DNA of 64,000 bases. Source: Plantibacter sp. ME-Dv--P-122b. GTDB lineage: Bacteria > Actinomycetota > Actinomycetes > Actinomycetales > Microbacteriaceae. Within the stretch, counting starts at the first letter, position 1; the number at the start of each line of letters is the position of its first letter. The stretch covers positions 1,107,981-1,171,980 of the forward strand of contig NZ_JARVSC010000003.1 in assembly GCF_030209375.1 (NCBI RefSeq), read 5' to 3'. Made by a program: the position numbers and the translations under genes. The notes below the pieces were generated by a model. The model was not told the DNA's origin. It saw nothing but the letters and a program-made list of their open reading frames with translations, and did no database searches. Below, piece by piece: positions 26,447-37,612 of the stretch.

Positions 26447-28021
26447 CTACTTCGTGCGGTCGAGGACCGCGAAGCGGAAGGTGTAGGTGGCGTCGAGCGT
26501 GTCCTCGAGGCCCGTCACGTTCTTCTGGGCGAGGACCGTCTCGGTGCCCTGGAGCAGCGGGATGATCGGAGCCGCGGTCGCGGTCAGTACCTGGATCTGC
26601 TCGATCGCCGCGATACGCGCAGCCGGGTCGGTCGCCGTCGCCTCGGTGTCGATGAGCGCGTCGACGGCCGGGTCCGAGTACCCGTTGGCGACGGACGCCC
26701 CGGTCGTCGAGTACGCCGAACGCAGGAAGTTGTCGGGATCCGGGTAGTCCGGGAAGAACCCCAGCTGGTACGCCGGGTAGCCCGACTCCGGGTTCAGCTC
26801 CTTCACGTAGCTCGTCCACTCGGTCGACTGCAGGTCGACGGTGAACAGGCCGGACTCCTCCAGCTGCGACGTGATGAGCGCGTACTCCTGGTCGGAGTCG
26901 GGGCCGTAGTGGTCGCTCGTGTACTGGATCGGCAGGGCGACCGGGGTGCTGACGCCCGCGGCCGCAAGGATCGCCGCGGCCTTCGCCGGGTCCGGCGCGT
27001 CACCGTACGCGGTCTGGAATGCGGGCGTCGCACCCGTCTGGCCGTCGAGCACGACCGAGTACGCCGGCGCGTAGGTGCCCTTGTAGACCTGCTCGGCGAT
27101 CTCCTCGCGATCGACGAGCGACGCGACCGCCTGCCGGATGGCGAGCTTCTGCGCGTCGTTCGCACCCGGCTGGGTGTTCAGGTTGAACGTGAGGAACCGC
27201 ACCGAACCGCCCGGCCCCTCGACGACCTGCAGGTCGGAGTCGCTCCGGAGGTCGGCGACGTCCGTCGCGGTCAGTGAGCGGTAGGCGATGTCGACGTCGC
27301 CCTTCTCCAGGTCGAGCCGCAGGTTCGACGCCGTCGTGTACGGCTTGAGCACGACGTGCTGCGTCTTCGCGCGGGTCCCGGAGTAGCGCGAGTTCGCCTC
27401 GAGGGAGAGCAGTCCGCCCGCCTGGTAGCTGTCGACCGCGTAGGGACCGGAGCCGATCACGTCGTCGTCGCTCAGCAGCCTGTCCGCCGGGAAGACCTCC
27501 TCGTCGACGATCGGCCCCGCCATGCTCGTGAGCACGTAGGGCCAGGTCTGGTCGTTCGGGACCGTGAGGTGGAAGACGACCTGGTTGTCGTCACCCTCCT
27601 CGACGCTGTCGAGGTTCGCGAGCAGTGGCGACGGGCCGTTGTCGGCGGCGATCTCACGGACGCGCGTGAAGGAGTAGACGACGTCCTCGGCCGTGAGCGC
27701 GTGGCCGTTGGAGAAGGTCAGCCCCTCCTTGACCGTGCAGACGTAGGTGGTCTCGTCGGTGAAGTCGCACGACTCCGCCGCGTCGGGGGCGGGGACGACG
27801 TCACCCTCGTCGTAGCTGAGCAGGTGCTGGTAGATCTGGTTCTGCGGCGTGAAGGAACCGCGATCCCAGGCACCGGCCGGGTCGAGCGACACGATCTGAT
27901 CGGTGGTGCCGATGACGAGCGCGGTGGTCGTGGTGGTGCCGCCCTGGGCCGTGCAACCGGTGAGGGCGGCGACGACACCGAGGCCGATGGCGACCGTGGC
28001 GAATCTGGCGGATCGGTTCAT
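26447..28021 (-). CDS. Peptide/nickel-type (SBP family 5) substrate-binding lipoprotein, no permease nearby
   Basis: A 524-residue secreted lipoprotein. The signal peptide ends in the lipobox LTGC (Cys about residue 22). The mature part has the family-5 signatures IVSLDPAGAWDRG, NQIYQHLLSYD, LTFSNGHALTAEDVVYSFTRV and RQAVASLVDREEIAEQVYKG. It should capture a peptide, amino-acid derivative or similar ligand outside the membrane. The start ATG at 28021 has AAGGA upstream and overlaps the stop of the flavin oxidase gene (ATGA), so it is coupled to two oxidase genes but not to any permease or ATPase. The ligand may be an N-methylated amino acid used by those oxidases; that is inference. Confidence 0.88.
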   Translation of the reverse strand: MNRSARFATVAIGLGVVAALTGCTAQGGTTTTTALVIGTTDQIVSLDPAGAWDRGSFTPQNQIYQHLLSYDEGDVVPAPDAAESCDFTDETTYVCTVKEGLTFSNGHALTAEDVVYSFTRVREIAADNGPSPLLANLDSVEEGDDNQVVFHLTVPNDQTWPYVLTSMAGPIVDEEVFPADRLLSDDDVIGSGPYAVDSYQAGGLLSLEANSRYSGTRAKTQHVVLKPYTTASNLRLDLEKGDVDIAYRSLTATDVADLRSDSDLQVVEGPGGSVRFLTFNLNTQPGANDAQKLAIRQAVASLVDREEIAEQVYKGTYAPAYSVVLDGQTGATPAFQTAYGDAPDPAKAAAILAAAGVSTPVALPIQYTSDHYGPDSDQEYALITSQLEESGLFTVDLQSTEWTSYVKELNPESGYPAYQLGFFPDYPDPDNFLRSAYSTTGASVANGYSDPAVDALIDTEATATDPAARIAAIEQIQVLTATAAPIIPLLQGTETVLAQKNVTGLEDTLDATYTFRFAVLDRTK

Positions 28022-29244
28022 GGAGCGGTTCCTTCGGGTGACTGCGGGAGTGCTGATGCTGCTGGCGCGACGGGCACCGCGTGGGCGGCGAGCGCAAACC
28101 TCGGGTGCGGTTCGGCTCCGTCGACGAGATCGGCGATGAGTCGCCCCAGTACCGGGCCGAACTTGAAGCCGTGACCGGAGAATCCCGTCGTGACGATGAT
28201 GCTGTCGATCCGGTCGATCACGAAATCCTCGCTGGGACTCAGGTCGTAGAGGCAGCTGATGGTATGGGGTGCCGACGCGTCGACGCCGGGCACCCATTCG
28301 GCGACGTAGGCGGTGAGCCGCGCGAGTTCCTCGGGTTCGGCGAGGCCGTCGCGTTCGTCGGGGTGGACGTGGACGGCACCGCCGTGCAGGCCGACCTTGA
28401 CCCCCTCGCCCGGCGTCAGCAGCCCGTACACGCTCGACCCCTCGGCGGGGTAGTGGACGAAACTCGGCCAGGCGTCGGTGGCCAGCTCGCTCGGGAAGTG
28501 CGCGGGTTGGACCTGCGTCACGACGATCTCGGGCAGCGGACGACCGACGCTGCGAGCGAGGTCGCCGACGAGGTCGGGTGTCCAGGACCCGGCCGCGACG
28601 ACCACGTGGTCCGCGACGACGTCGCCCAGCTCGGTGCGGACGACGGCGCCGGCGACGCCCGCGGTCGAATCGGTCGACTCGGCCGGTTCGACGCCCGTGA
28701 CCCGCAGGCCGAAGCGCAGGGCCGCTCCTGCCACCTCGGCGAGGTCGAGCAGGGCCTCGATCGCCTCGGCGGAGTACAGTCGCCCACCGGTCGCGTGGTG
28801 GAGGACCTCGCGGTCGAACCGCAGTCCGGGCCAGCGGTCGCTCGCCTGCTCCGGAGTGAGGCGCTCCGACGCGATCCCAGCCCGGGTCATCGCCGCCTCG
28901 ATCGCCGCGAGCATCTCCGGGCGGCCGTGGTCGAGCGCTCCGGTGAGGTCGAGCAGTGTCCGCCCGCTCGCCGATTCGAGCGCCCGCCAGGCCTCGAGCG
29001 CCTCCGAGGTCAGGGCGACGTAGTCGTCGGCGTCGTAACCCTGTCGGAAGATGCGGGTCGCGCCATGTGAGGAGCCGTGCTCGTGACCGCGCGGGTACCG
29101 CTCGAGGAGCAGCACGTCCCGGCCCTGCTCGGCCAGCGAGCGCGCAGCCGCCGCACCGACGATCCCGGCACCGATGACCACGACCTCGGCGCGCGCCGGC
29201 AGCGCGGTCGGCGTCGCGTCCGCTGCCGGACCCGGCGCGGTCAT
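28018..29244 (-). CDS. Monomeric sarcosine oxidase / N-methyltryptophan oxidase-like flavoenzyme
   Basis: A 408-residue FAD enzyme of the MSOX/SolA group: Rossmann motif EVVVIGAGIVGAAAARSLAEQG (in pieces; GxGxxG at about residues 25-30), then LLERYPRGHEHGSSHGATRIFR, whose SSHGxxRIxR stretch is characteristic of MSOX-type enzymes. It lacks an obvious Cys at the usual covalent flavin position (the late segment reads ISCLYDLSPSEDFVIDR, where the Cys in SCLY is in fact the likely candidate). It oxidises secondary amines such as sarcosine or N-methyl amino acids to aldehyde, amine and hydrogen peroxide. It is translationally coupled on both sides. Confidence 0.82.
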   Translation of the reverse strand: MTAPGPAADATPTALPARAEVVVIGAGIVGAAAARSLAEQGRDVLLLERYPRGHEHGSSHGATRIFRQGYDADDYVALTSEALEAWRALESASGRTLLDLTGALDHGRPEMLAAIEAAMTRAGIASERLTPEQASDRWPGLRFDREVLHHATGGRLYSAEAIEALLDLAEVAGAALRFGLRVTGVEPAESTDSTAGVAGAVVRTELGDVVADHVVVAAGSWTPDLVGDLARSVGRPLPEIVVTQVQPAHFPSELATDAWPSFVHYPAEGSSVYGLLTPGEGVKVGLHGGAVHVHPDERDGLAEPEELARLTAYVAEWVPGVDASAPHTISCLYDLSPSEDFVIDRIDSIIVTTGFSGHGFKFGPVLGRLIADLVDGAEPHPRFALAAHAVPVAPAASALPQSPEGTAP

Positions 29245-30533
29245 CGGCCCGACTCCGCAGGTAGGCCTGACTCCGTCGTCACGCGCGTCGCTGCGGCAGC
29301 GCGCGCGTCGACCGCCCGACGAGCCGGCATCGCGGCGGCCACGGCGGCCTCGTCGGCGAACGGACGGGACGGGAATCGACCCGGCGCGTACCGCGACGCG
29401 TCGACGAAGGGGCTCTCACCCGTGACCATCAGTTCGGCGAGCATCCGGCCGAGTCCGGGGCCGTGGGTGACGCCGGACTCGTTGTCGCCGGCGACGACGT
29501 ACAGCCCGTCGAGCTCCGGGACGGGCCCCGCGATGAAGCGGCGGTCCGCGGTGTACGACACGATCCCCTGCACGGCTTCGGCGTCGTCGACGACGGGCGC
29601 GGCTGCCGGGATGAGCTCGGAGACGATCGGCGACAGGTGCTCCCGCATCGCCTCGACGAGGTCGGGGCGGTCCGGGCGCCGGTCCGCCGGGCTGTCGCGC
29701 ACTGCCAGCGCCTCGTAGCCGACGCCGTTGCCGTAGGTGAGGCCGCCGAGGTGTTCTCGGATCCACAGCCCGTCGAGTTCCGGGATCATGAGGGTCGGCA
29801 GCTCGCCGAGGCCGAACGGGGCGGTGGTCAGGCGGCTCGCGATCACCCGCGCGAACGGCAGCACGCGGTCCGTGGCGGCGAAGAGTTCGTTCGTCCAGGA
29901 CCCGGCGGCGAGGACGACCTCGTCGCCGAGGACGCGCTCACTGGCGGCGGTGAGGACACCGACGGCTCGGCCACCCTCGGCGAGGAGGTCGACGACGGGC
30001 GTGTGCTCGACGATCTCGACGCCCTCGGCCCGGGCGAGCGCCGCGAGCGCGAGTCCGGCGTCGGGCGCACTGATCTGGATGCCGTCGGGATGGATGAACG
30101 CCCCGACGATGGCCTCAGGGTCGAGACCCGGAACGAGCTCGGCGGTCTCGACGGCGGTCAGCAGGCGGGCGTCCTCGGGACGGAGCGGGTGCTCGGCGAA
30201 CGGCAGCAGGTGGTCGAGCACGGCCTGCTCGGTGAGGGCGAGCCACACGTTGCCCGTGTTCCGCAGCCCGATGTCGTATCCGGCCGCGTCGAGCCCACGG
30301 TAGAAGTCGAGGCCCGCCTGCTCGAGGGCGAGTTCCGACTCGTCCCAGTACCAGGCGTAGCCCGCCGCCCAGAGGCCGACGAAGCCCGCTCCCGCAGCGG
30401 TCGTCGCACCGGCGGCGGTGCCCGACTCCAGCACCGTCACCCGTCGCCCGGCGCGGGCGAGGTGGACGGCGGTCGCCAGGCCGAAGAGTCCGGCGCCGAC
30501 GATGACGGTGGTTGCGGGGCGGGGGTCGGTCAC
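29241..30533 (-). CDS. FAD-dependent amino acid oxidase (DAO family)
   Basis: A 430-residue flavoenzyme: TTVIVGAGLFGLATAVHLARAG at the N-terminus (dinucleotide site), VLESGTAAGATTAAGAGFVG, and the C-terminal GLYVVAGDNESGVTHGPGLGRMLAEL with the usual second FAD contact. The closest groups are glycine/D-amino acid oxidases and sarcosine dehydrogenase-like enzymes. It is the first gene of a three-gene operon with the MSOX-like oxidase and a binding lipoprotein. Its GTG start is 6 nt after TAGCCT (30540-30545), a leaderless arrangement. Hydrogen peroxide is the likely by-product. Confidence 0.8.
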   Translation of the reverse strand: MTDPRPATTVIVGAGLFGLATAVHLARAGRRVTVLESGTAAGATTAAGAGFVGLWAAGYAWYWDESELALEQAGLDFYRGLDAAGYDIGLRNTGNVWLALTEQAVLDHLLPFAEHPLRPEDARLLTAVETAELVPGLDPEAIVGAFIHPDGIQISAPDAGLALAALARAEGVEIVEHTPVVDLLAEGGRAVGVLTAASERVLGDEVVLAAGSWTNELFAATDRVLPFARVIASRLTTAPFGLGELPTLMIPELDGLWIREHLGGLTYGNGVGYEALAVRDSPADRRPDRPDLVEAMREHLSPIVSELIPAAAPVVDDAEAVQGIVSYTADRRFIAGPVPELDGLYVVAGDNESGVTHGPGLGRMLAELMVTGESPFVDASRYAPGRFPSRPFADEAAVAAAMPARRAVDARAAAATRVTTESGLPAESGR

Positions 30534-30539
30534 CCTTCG

Positions 30540-30545
30540 AGGCTA
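30540..30545 (-). promoter_or_regulatory. -10 box (TAGCCT) of the leaderless oxidase-operon promoter
   Basis: TAGCCT, 6 nt, then the GTG start at 30533. It marks the promoter for the oxidase/binding-protein operon. Confidence 0.5.
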
Positions 30546-30625
30546 GTCACTCGCCGTCCAGGAGCCGACCACCCCGTCGCAATCCGACACCCGCCGTGTC
30601 CTGCTCCGGCGGCTTCCGCGTCGCC

Positions 30626-30689
30626 GACTCAGGAGGGGTGCGGCGCGCCGGGCCCGTCAGCGGTCGACGCGCCGGATCACTCCTGAGTC
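30626..30689. repeat. Family-A inverted-repeat element (A2)
   Basis: Arms GACTCAGGAG (30626) and CTCCTGAGTC (ending 30689), with an outer weaker pair (CCCGCC near 30590 and GGCGGG near 30702). It lies just beyond the gdhA stop, upstream of the oxidase operon promoter, in a 171-bp gap with no gene. Confidence 0.75.
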
Positions 30690-30704
30690 AGGGACAGTGG
30701 CGGG

Positions 30705-33540
<2,836 letters not shown>

Positions 33541-33593
33541 CGTGCCGCTTCCTGCCGAGGGTGTCTCCCCCTGCTAGCATGACGGTACACCAT

Positions 33594-33607
33594 CTTGGTA
33601 TACCAAG
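33594..33607. promoter_or_regulatory. Palindromic operator for the GntR regulator
   Basis: CTTGGTATACCAAG is a perfect 14-bp palindrome in the short spacer between the divergent MFS and GntR genes, 14 bp after a TAGCAT -10-like box (33574-33579). The TGGTATACCA core is typical for FadR-type (FCD) GntR proteins. A half-site GGTACACCAT overlaps its left side. Confidence 0.7.
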
Positions 33608-33633
33608 CGCCATCGACCGGATCGGGAACACGG

Positions 33634-34302
33634 ATGAGCACTCCGACGCAGACCACGCAGCTCTACGGGCGCCTCCGCGGGGCGATCCTGACGCTGGACC
33701 TCGCACCCGGGCAGCCACTCACCGAGCGGGGGCTCGAGCAACGGTTCGCGGCGTCACGGACCCCCGTGCGCGCCGCACTCACCCGACTCGAGGCCGAGGG
33801 GCTGGCGCGTCGGGACGGCCGCGGCTGGATCGTCGCCCCCATCGACCTCGAGGAGATCGGCCTCATCGCCGAGGTCCGCGAGGCGCTCGAGACCGCCGGC
33901 GTCCGGCTCGCCGCCGAACGCGCGACCGAAGCACAGCTCGCCGCGATCCGCACCCTCCTCGACGAACCCGGACCCGACGACGAGCACACGGTGCTCCGTG
34001 TCGGCGGCGACTTCCACGAGGAGCTCGCGGCGCTGTCCGCGAACCACCTGCTCGCCGAGGGGGTGCACGGCGCGATGGTCCGGCTCGCCCGCACCCGCTG
34101 GCTCGAGGTGCGGACGCCCGAGGCCCGAGAGCAGGCCGCCACGGAGCACCGCGCCATCCTCGACGCGGTCGCGGCGCGCGACCCCGAGCGCGCGGCGGAC
34201 CTCGTCGCGCGTCACATCCGCGGGACGAACGAGCGGCTCATCGCCTCGCTCACCGCCGACCAGCGTCGCCTCCGCGGTCACGGTGTCGACATCGTCAGCT
34301 GA
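33634..34302 (+). CDS. GntR/FCD family transcriptional regulator
   Basis: A 222-residue regulator. The N-terminal winged helix (about residues 8-65: LYGRLRGAILTLDLAPGQPL, ERGLEQRFAASRTPVRAALTRLEAEGL) is followed by an all-helical FCD ligand domain (about 75-210) with the metal/ligand residues in DFHEELAALSANH and EHRAILDAVAARD. The start is the ATG at 33634, because the frame upstream runs through the operator palindrome. It is likely autoregulated and controls the divergent MFS gene. The ligand is probably a small carboxylate, as for many FCD proteins. Confidence 0.85.
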   Translation: MSTPTQTTQLYGRLRGAILTLDLAPGQPLTERGLEQRFAASRTPVRAALTRLEAEGLARRDGRGWIVAPIDLEEIGLIAEVREALETAGVRLAAERATEAQLAAIRTLLDEPGPDDEHTVLRVGGDFHEELAALSANHLLAEGVHGAMVRLARTRWLEVRTPEAREQAATEHRAILDAVAARDPERAADLVARHIRGTNERLIASLTADQRRLRGHGVDIVS

Positions 34303-34330
34303 AGCACCGTTGACGCGTGGTCGCCGTCCA

Positions 34331-34405
34331 CAACTCCTGCACCCTGCCGCGGATACCGCCGACACGCCGTCCCCGACCTTGGACGCGGACCGACAGCAGG
34401 AGTTG
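34331..34405. repeat. Family-A inverted-repeat element (A3)
   Basis: Arms CAACTCCTGC (34331-34340) and GCAGGAGTTG (34396-34405) between the convergent GntR and pheA genes. The internal segment contains further GC-rich self-complementary sequence. It starts 29 bp past the GntR stop codon and ends 18 bp before the pheA stop codon. Confidence 0.8.
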
Positions 34406-34422
34406 CGCGCGAGCGCGACGAC

Positions 34423-35385
34423 TCAGTCGTCGAGCGGCTCCGCCGAGAGCAGCCCGCGCAACCAGTCACGGGCTTCGATGAACACCTCGTCGTTGTAGCG
34501 CGAGTGGTAGTCGACGGCAGTGCGGTCGGCACTCGGGTACGAGCCAAGGAAGATCACGTTCGGGCTGAAGCGTCGGAGCCCCAGCAGGGCGTCGGCCATC
34601 CGTTCGTCTTCGATGTGTCCGAGGGCGTCGATCACGAAGCGGTAGCGGCCGAGCGCGTCGCCGATGGGCCGGGACTCGATGAGACTCAGGTTCACGCCGC
34701 GCGTGGAGAACTGCTCGAGCATGCCGAGCAGCGAGCCGGACTCGTCGTTCGGCAACTCGACGATGAGGCTCGTCTTGTCGGCGCCCGTCCGGGCCGGGAT
34801 CTCCCGTGAACGACTGACGACGACGAAGCGGGTCACGGCGTTCGGGTTGTCACCGATGTTCTCCGCGAGGACGTCGAGGTCGTAGTGGTTCACGATGCCG
34901 GGCGGGGCGACCGCGGCGTCGGCGGTCGAGGTGCCGTCGAGGAGGGATGCTGCGGCGGCGACGTTGCTCGACGCCGGGATGTGTCCGTGCGAAGGCAGCT
35001 TGGCGTCGAGCCAGAGGTGACACTGTCCGTAGGCGACGGGGTGGGCGTTGACGACCGAGACGTCCTCGAGGCGGGTTCCGGGGCGGGCGACGAGCACGAA
35101 GTTCACCGGTACGAGCACCTCGCCGACGATGCGCAGACCGGGCATCGTCGCCAGTGCATCCTGCGCCACGGACACGCCCCCGTCGACCGAGTTCTCGATG
35201 GCGATGACCGCGGCCGTACTGCGGCCCTCGAGGACGTCGCCGAGGGCCTCGCCGACGTTCGACACGGGCTTCCAGATCTGCCCCTTGGCCTCCTCCACCT
35301 GGCCGAGCGCGACCTCGGTGAAGGTCCCGCTCGGACCGAGGAAACTGTAGCTCCGGAGGGCGTCGTCGGCGGGTGCGGCTGGCAT
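34423..35385 (-). CDS. pheA: Prephenate dehydratase
   Basis: Makes phenylpyruvate from prephenate on the way to phenylalanine. 320 residues: the N-terminal catalytic domain begins SYSFLGPSGTFTEVAL and has AVIAIENSVDGGV, and NPNAVTRFVVVSR contains the catalytic Thr-Arg-Phe motif. The C-terminal ACT domain (about residues 205-285) contains LSLIESRPIGDALGRYRF with the phenylalanine-binding ESRP motif, so the enzyme is probably feedback-inhibited. The start ATG at 35385 lies 7 nt after TACGCT (35393-35398), a leaderless arrangement; an adjacent GGAGG may instead be fortuitous. Longer upstream frames are not coding. Confidence 0.95.
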   Translation of the reverse strand: MPAAPADDALRSYSFLGPSGTFTEVALGQVEEAKGQIWKPVSNVGEALGDVLEGRSTAAVIAIENSVDGGVSVAQDALATMPGLRIVGEVLVPVNFVLVARPGTRLEDVSVVNAHPVAYGQCHLWLDAKLPSHGHIPASSNVAAAASLLDGTSTADAAVAPPGIVNHYDLDVLAENIGDNPNAVTRFVVVSRSREIPARTGADKTSLIVELPNDESGSLLGMLEQFSTRGVNLSLIESRPIGDALGRYRFVIDALGHIEDERMADALLGLRRFSPNVIFLGSYPSADRTAVDYHSRYNDEVFIEARDWLRGLLSAEPLDD

Positions 35386-35398
35386 GCCTCCGAGCGTA

Positions 35399-35674
35399 CC
35401 GTGTGGTTCGCGACACGCCCTCGGGCGCCCGTTGACTCCCTTCCAGGTCACATTCGGGTGATTTCCAGGAAGATCGGGCCATTTCGGCCCAGATACCCCC
35501 CGTTTTGAGCTATTCAAATCCCGCCAATACCCGCCACAATGGATACAAGGGTGTATTGAGCGCTGCCGCTCGTCTCGGGAAGCGAGTTCACGGCCGTTCG
35601 TCTCCCCGATCTCGATGCGTGATCCATGTCGCGCGAGGCTCCACCCGACGGGCTGAGACAGGAACAGGAGTGAC
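35399..35674. other. Intergenic region upstream of the DUF1023 hydrolase gene
   Basis: No gene is seen. The part from about 35500 to 35565 is markedly AT-richer than the surroundings (TTGAGCTATTCAAATCC and neighbours), and a GC-rich hairpin GGGCCATTTCGGCCC lies at about 35475-35490. The AT-rich part probably holds the promoter for the gene at 35675, leaving a leader of about 100 nt. Confidence 0.4.
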
Positions 35675-37243
35675 GTGACGAGTGTCTTCACCGACGCCGC
35701 CCCGCGGTCCACTCCCCGACTGAACCTGGCGAGCGGCGGCGAGGCCGCGTTCACCCTCGGCTCCTCCTGGAGCCTCCCGTCGTTGTCGCTGCCGACCTGG
35801 GTGCACCGGCCGATCTCGGCGGCTCGCGCGACGCTCGTCAAATCGCTCGTCATGACCGTCGCGATCGCCGCCATCCTGGCCGGCGTCGTCACCGTGACGC
35901 AGACCTCGACCGCCGGCGCGACCGCGATCTCCGCCACCGACTTCGCACCGGCGGCATCCTCCGTCCCGACGATGACGGCCGCCGCATTCACCACCGCCTA
36001 CGCCGGGGACCTCGCCGCGGCGGCGACGGCCCTCACGACGATGTCCTCATCGCAGGTCGCGCAGCTGTGGACCGAGCTCGCCCCCGGATACCGTGCACTG
36101 CTCATCACCGGTTACCCGGCGGTCATCGGGAACCTCGAGGGCGTCGCCTACACGGACCGGGCGACGGCCAACGTCTCCCGCCTCGCCGGCCTCCTCGCCG
36201 ACACTGAGGCGAGCTACCGCTCACTGACCGTGGGCAGCGACCAGGTCGACGGGCAGGCGGACTCGGCGGCCCTCGCCACGACCCTGTCGCGCCTGGACGC
36301 GATCAAGCTGCTCGTCGACCGGTACACACCGGACGCGATCGCCGCCCGCCTCCAGCCGGAGTACCTCATCACCTTGCAGGCGGGCGGCGCCGGACCCCCG
36401 CGGGTCGCGGTCGCCGTCGGAGACGTGGACACCGCCGCCTACGTCACGGTGCTCGTCCCCGGGATGAACAGCAGCGCCCTGGAGCTCGACGACTACCTGC
36501 GCGGGGCGAAGCGCATCCAGACCGCCGCAACCGACAGTGCGGTCATCCTCTGGATCGGCGGACACAGCCCGAGCGCGCTCGAAGTGCCGTCGAACGACCG
36601 GGCGGTCGAGGGAGCACCCCTGCTCGCCGGGGTGCTCGCCGGATACGACGCCGTCCGATCCGCTCACGGCATCGTCTCGCAGCTGAGCGTCGTGGCGCAC
36701 TCGTACGGCACGGCGACGGCCTCGCTCGCGTTGGCGTCCGGCGATTACCACGTCGACGACTTCGTCATGCTCGGTTCGGCCGGTATCCCGACGGAGATCG
36801 GGATCGACGATCTGCACGTCCCGGCGAGCCGCGTGTACGCCTCTCAGGCGAGCGCCGACACCCTCGCCGGTATCGGCCAGCTCCTGTCCGGTCGGGCCGA
36901 CCCCGCCACGAGCTCCTGGGGCGCGACCACGTTCGGCTCGGACGGGCTGACGCTCGGCGACGGCGACCACCTCGGCGCCGTCGACGGACACAACGCGGTC
37001 GGGTCGAGCAACGCCGACGACCGGGGCAAGTACCTCGGGCCGGCGACTGAGAGCCTCTACGCGATCCAGCGCATCGTCACAGGTCGGGCCGACGCGGTCG
37101 CCGACCTGACGACGCCCGGGTCGACCCACCAGCGCGCCTCCGTACCGGACGCCGCGGGCGCCGGGACGGGCGCATCCACGACGAGCGCCTCCACGACCGC
37201 CTCCGCTTCCGCCTCGGCCGCGGCGCTCCTCGCCACGCGCTAG
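35675..37243 (+). CDS. DUF1023-type alpha/beta hydrolase, membrane-anchored
   Basis: A 522-residue protein. A cytoplasmic N-terminus of about 55 residues leads into one membrane helix (VMTVAIAAILAGVVTVTQTS, about residues 59-78). The external part has an alpha/beta-hydrolase core of the DUF1023 family, with the nucleophile elbow LSVVAHSYGTATA (Ser about residue 350), VTVLVPGMNSS and a late GDHLGAVDGHN segment probably carrying the catalytic His. The C-terminal 50 residues are Thr/Ser/Ala low complexity. The GTG start follows CAGGAG at good spacing. The substrate is unknown; these proteins are common in actinobacteria and may act on envelope lipids or esters. Confidence 0.72.
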   Translation: MTSVFTDAAPRSTPRLNLASGGEAAFTLGSSWSLPSLSLPTWVHRPISAARATLVKSLVMTVAIAAILAGVVTVTQTSTAGATAISATDFAPAASSVPTMTAAAFTTAYAGDLAAAATALTTMSSSQVAQLWTELAPGYRALLITGYPAVIGNLEGVAYTDRATANVSRLAGLLADTEASYRSLTVGSDQVDGQADSAALATTLSRLDAIKLLVDRYTPDAIAARLQPEYLITLQAGGAGPPRVAVAVGDVDTAAYVTVLVPGMNSSALELDDYLRGAKRIQTAATDSAVILWIGGHSPSALEVPSNDRAVEGAPLLAGVLAGYDAVRSAHGIVSQLSVVAHSYGTATASLALASGDYHVDDFVMLGSAGIPTEIGIDDLHVPASRVYASQASADTLAGIGQLLSGRADPATSSWGATTFGSDGLTLGDGDHLGAVDGHNAVGSSNADDRGKYLGPATESLYAIQRIVTGRADAVADLTTPGSTHQRASVPDAAGAGTGASTTSASTTASASASAAALLATR

Positions 37244-37333
37244 TCGACGGCCCTCCACAGGCACCCGGACCAGCGACCTCTCCACAGATCCGCGTCGGCT
37301 CGCCCCTGCGCCGATCGGAACCCGATAGCGTCG

Positions 37334-37363
37334 TTGACATACCGACATACGCCTTCGTAGGCT
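37334..37363 (+). promoter_or_regulatory. vapBC promoter with direct repeat
   Basis: TTGACA (37334-37339), 18-bp spacer and TAGGCT (37358-37363), followed after 6 nt by the vapB ATG: the best promoter in the window and leaderless. The spacer carries two copies of GACATAC (37336-37342 and 37344-37350), a plausible site for VapB/VapBC autorepression. Confidence 0.75.
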
Positions 37364-37369
37364 CGGCTC

Positions 37370-37612
37370 ATGCGAACGACCATCCGACTCGCCGACGAGT
37401 TCTACGAGGCCGTCCGCGAGCACGCCTCGCAGGAGGGGAAGACCGTGACCGCCTACATCGAAGAGGCCCTACGCGCGAAGCTTGCCGCAGCGGCCGCGCC
37501 GCCCGAGCGGGAGCCGTACAAGGTCGTGCCGTACGGCCGGGGAGGACCCCGCCCAGGAATCGACCTCACGAACAACGCGCAACTCGAGGACATCATGGAC
37601 GGTTTCGAGTGA
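37370..37612 (+). CDS. vapB: VapB-type antitoxin (ribbon-helix-helix)
   Basis: An 80-residue antitoxin. The N-terminal 45 residues form a ribbon-helix-helix domain (MRTTIRLADEFYEAVREHA, then TVTAYIEEALRAKLA). The C-terminal tail, [18 protein letters not shown], is the usual toxin-neutralising part. The ATG start is leaderless behind a strong promoter. The stop overlaps vapC (GTGA). The protein likely binds its own promoter as a dimer and masks the VapC active site. Confidence 0.88.
   Translation: MRTTIRLADEFYEAVREHASQEGKTVTAYIEEALRAKLAAAAAPPEREPYKVVPYGRGGPRPGIDLTNNAQLEDIMDGFE

Noticed and set aside
36221..37423. 400-codon minus-strand frame
   Set aside because: Antisense to the DUF1023 hydrolase gene and the vapBC promoter; low-complexity Arg/Gly composition.
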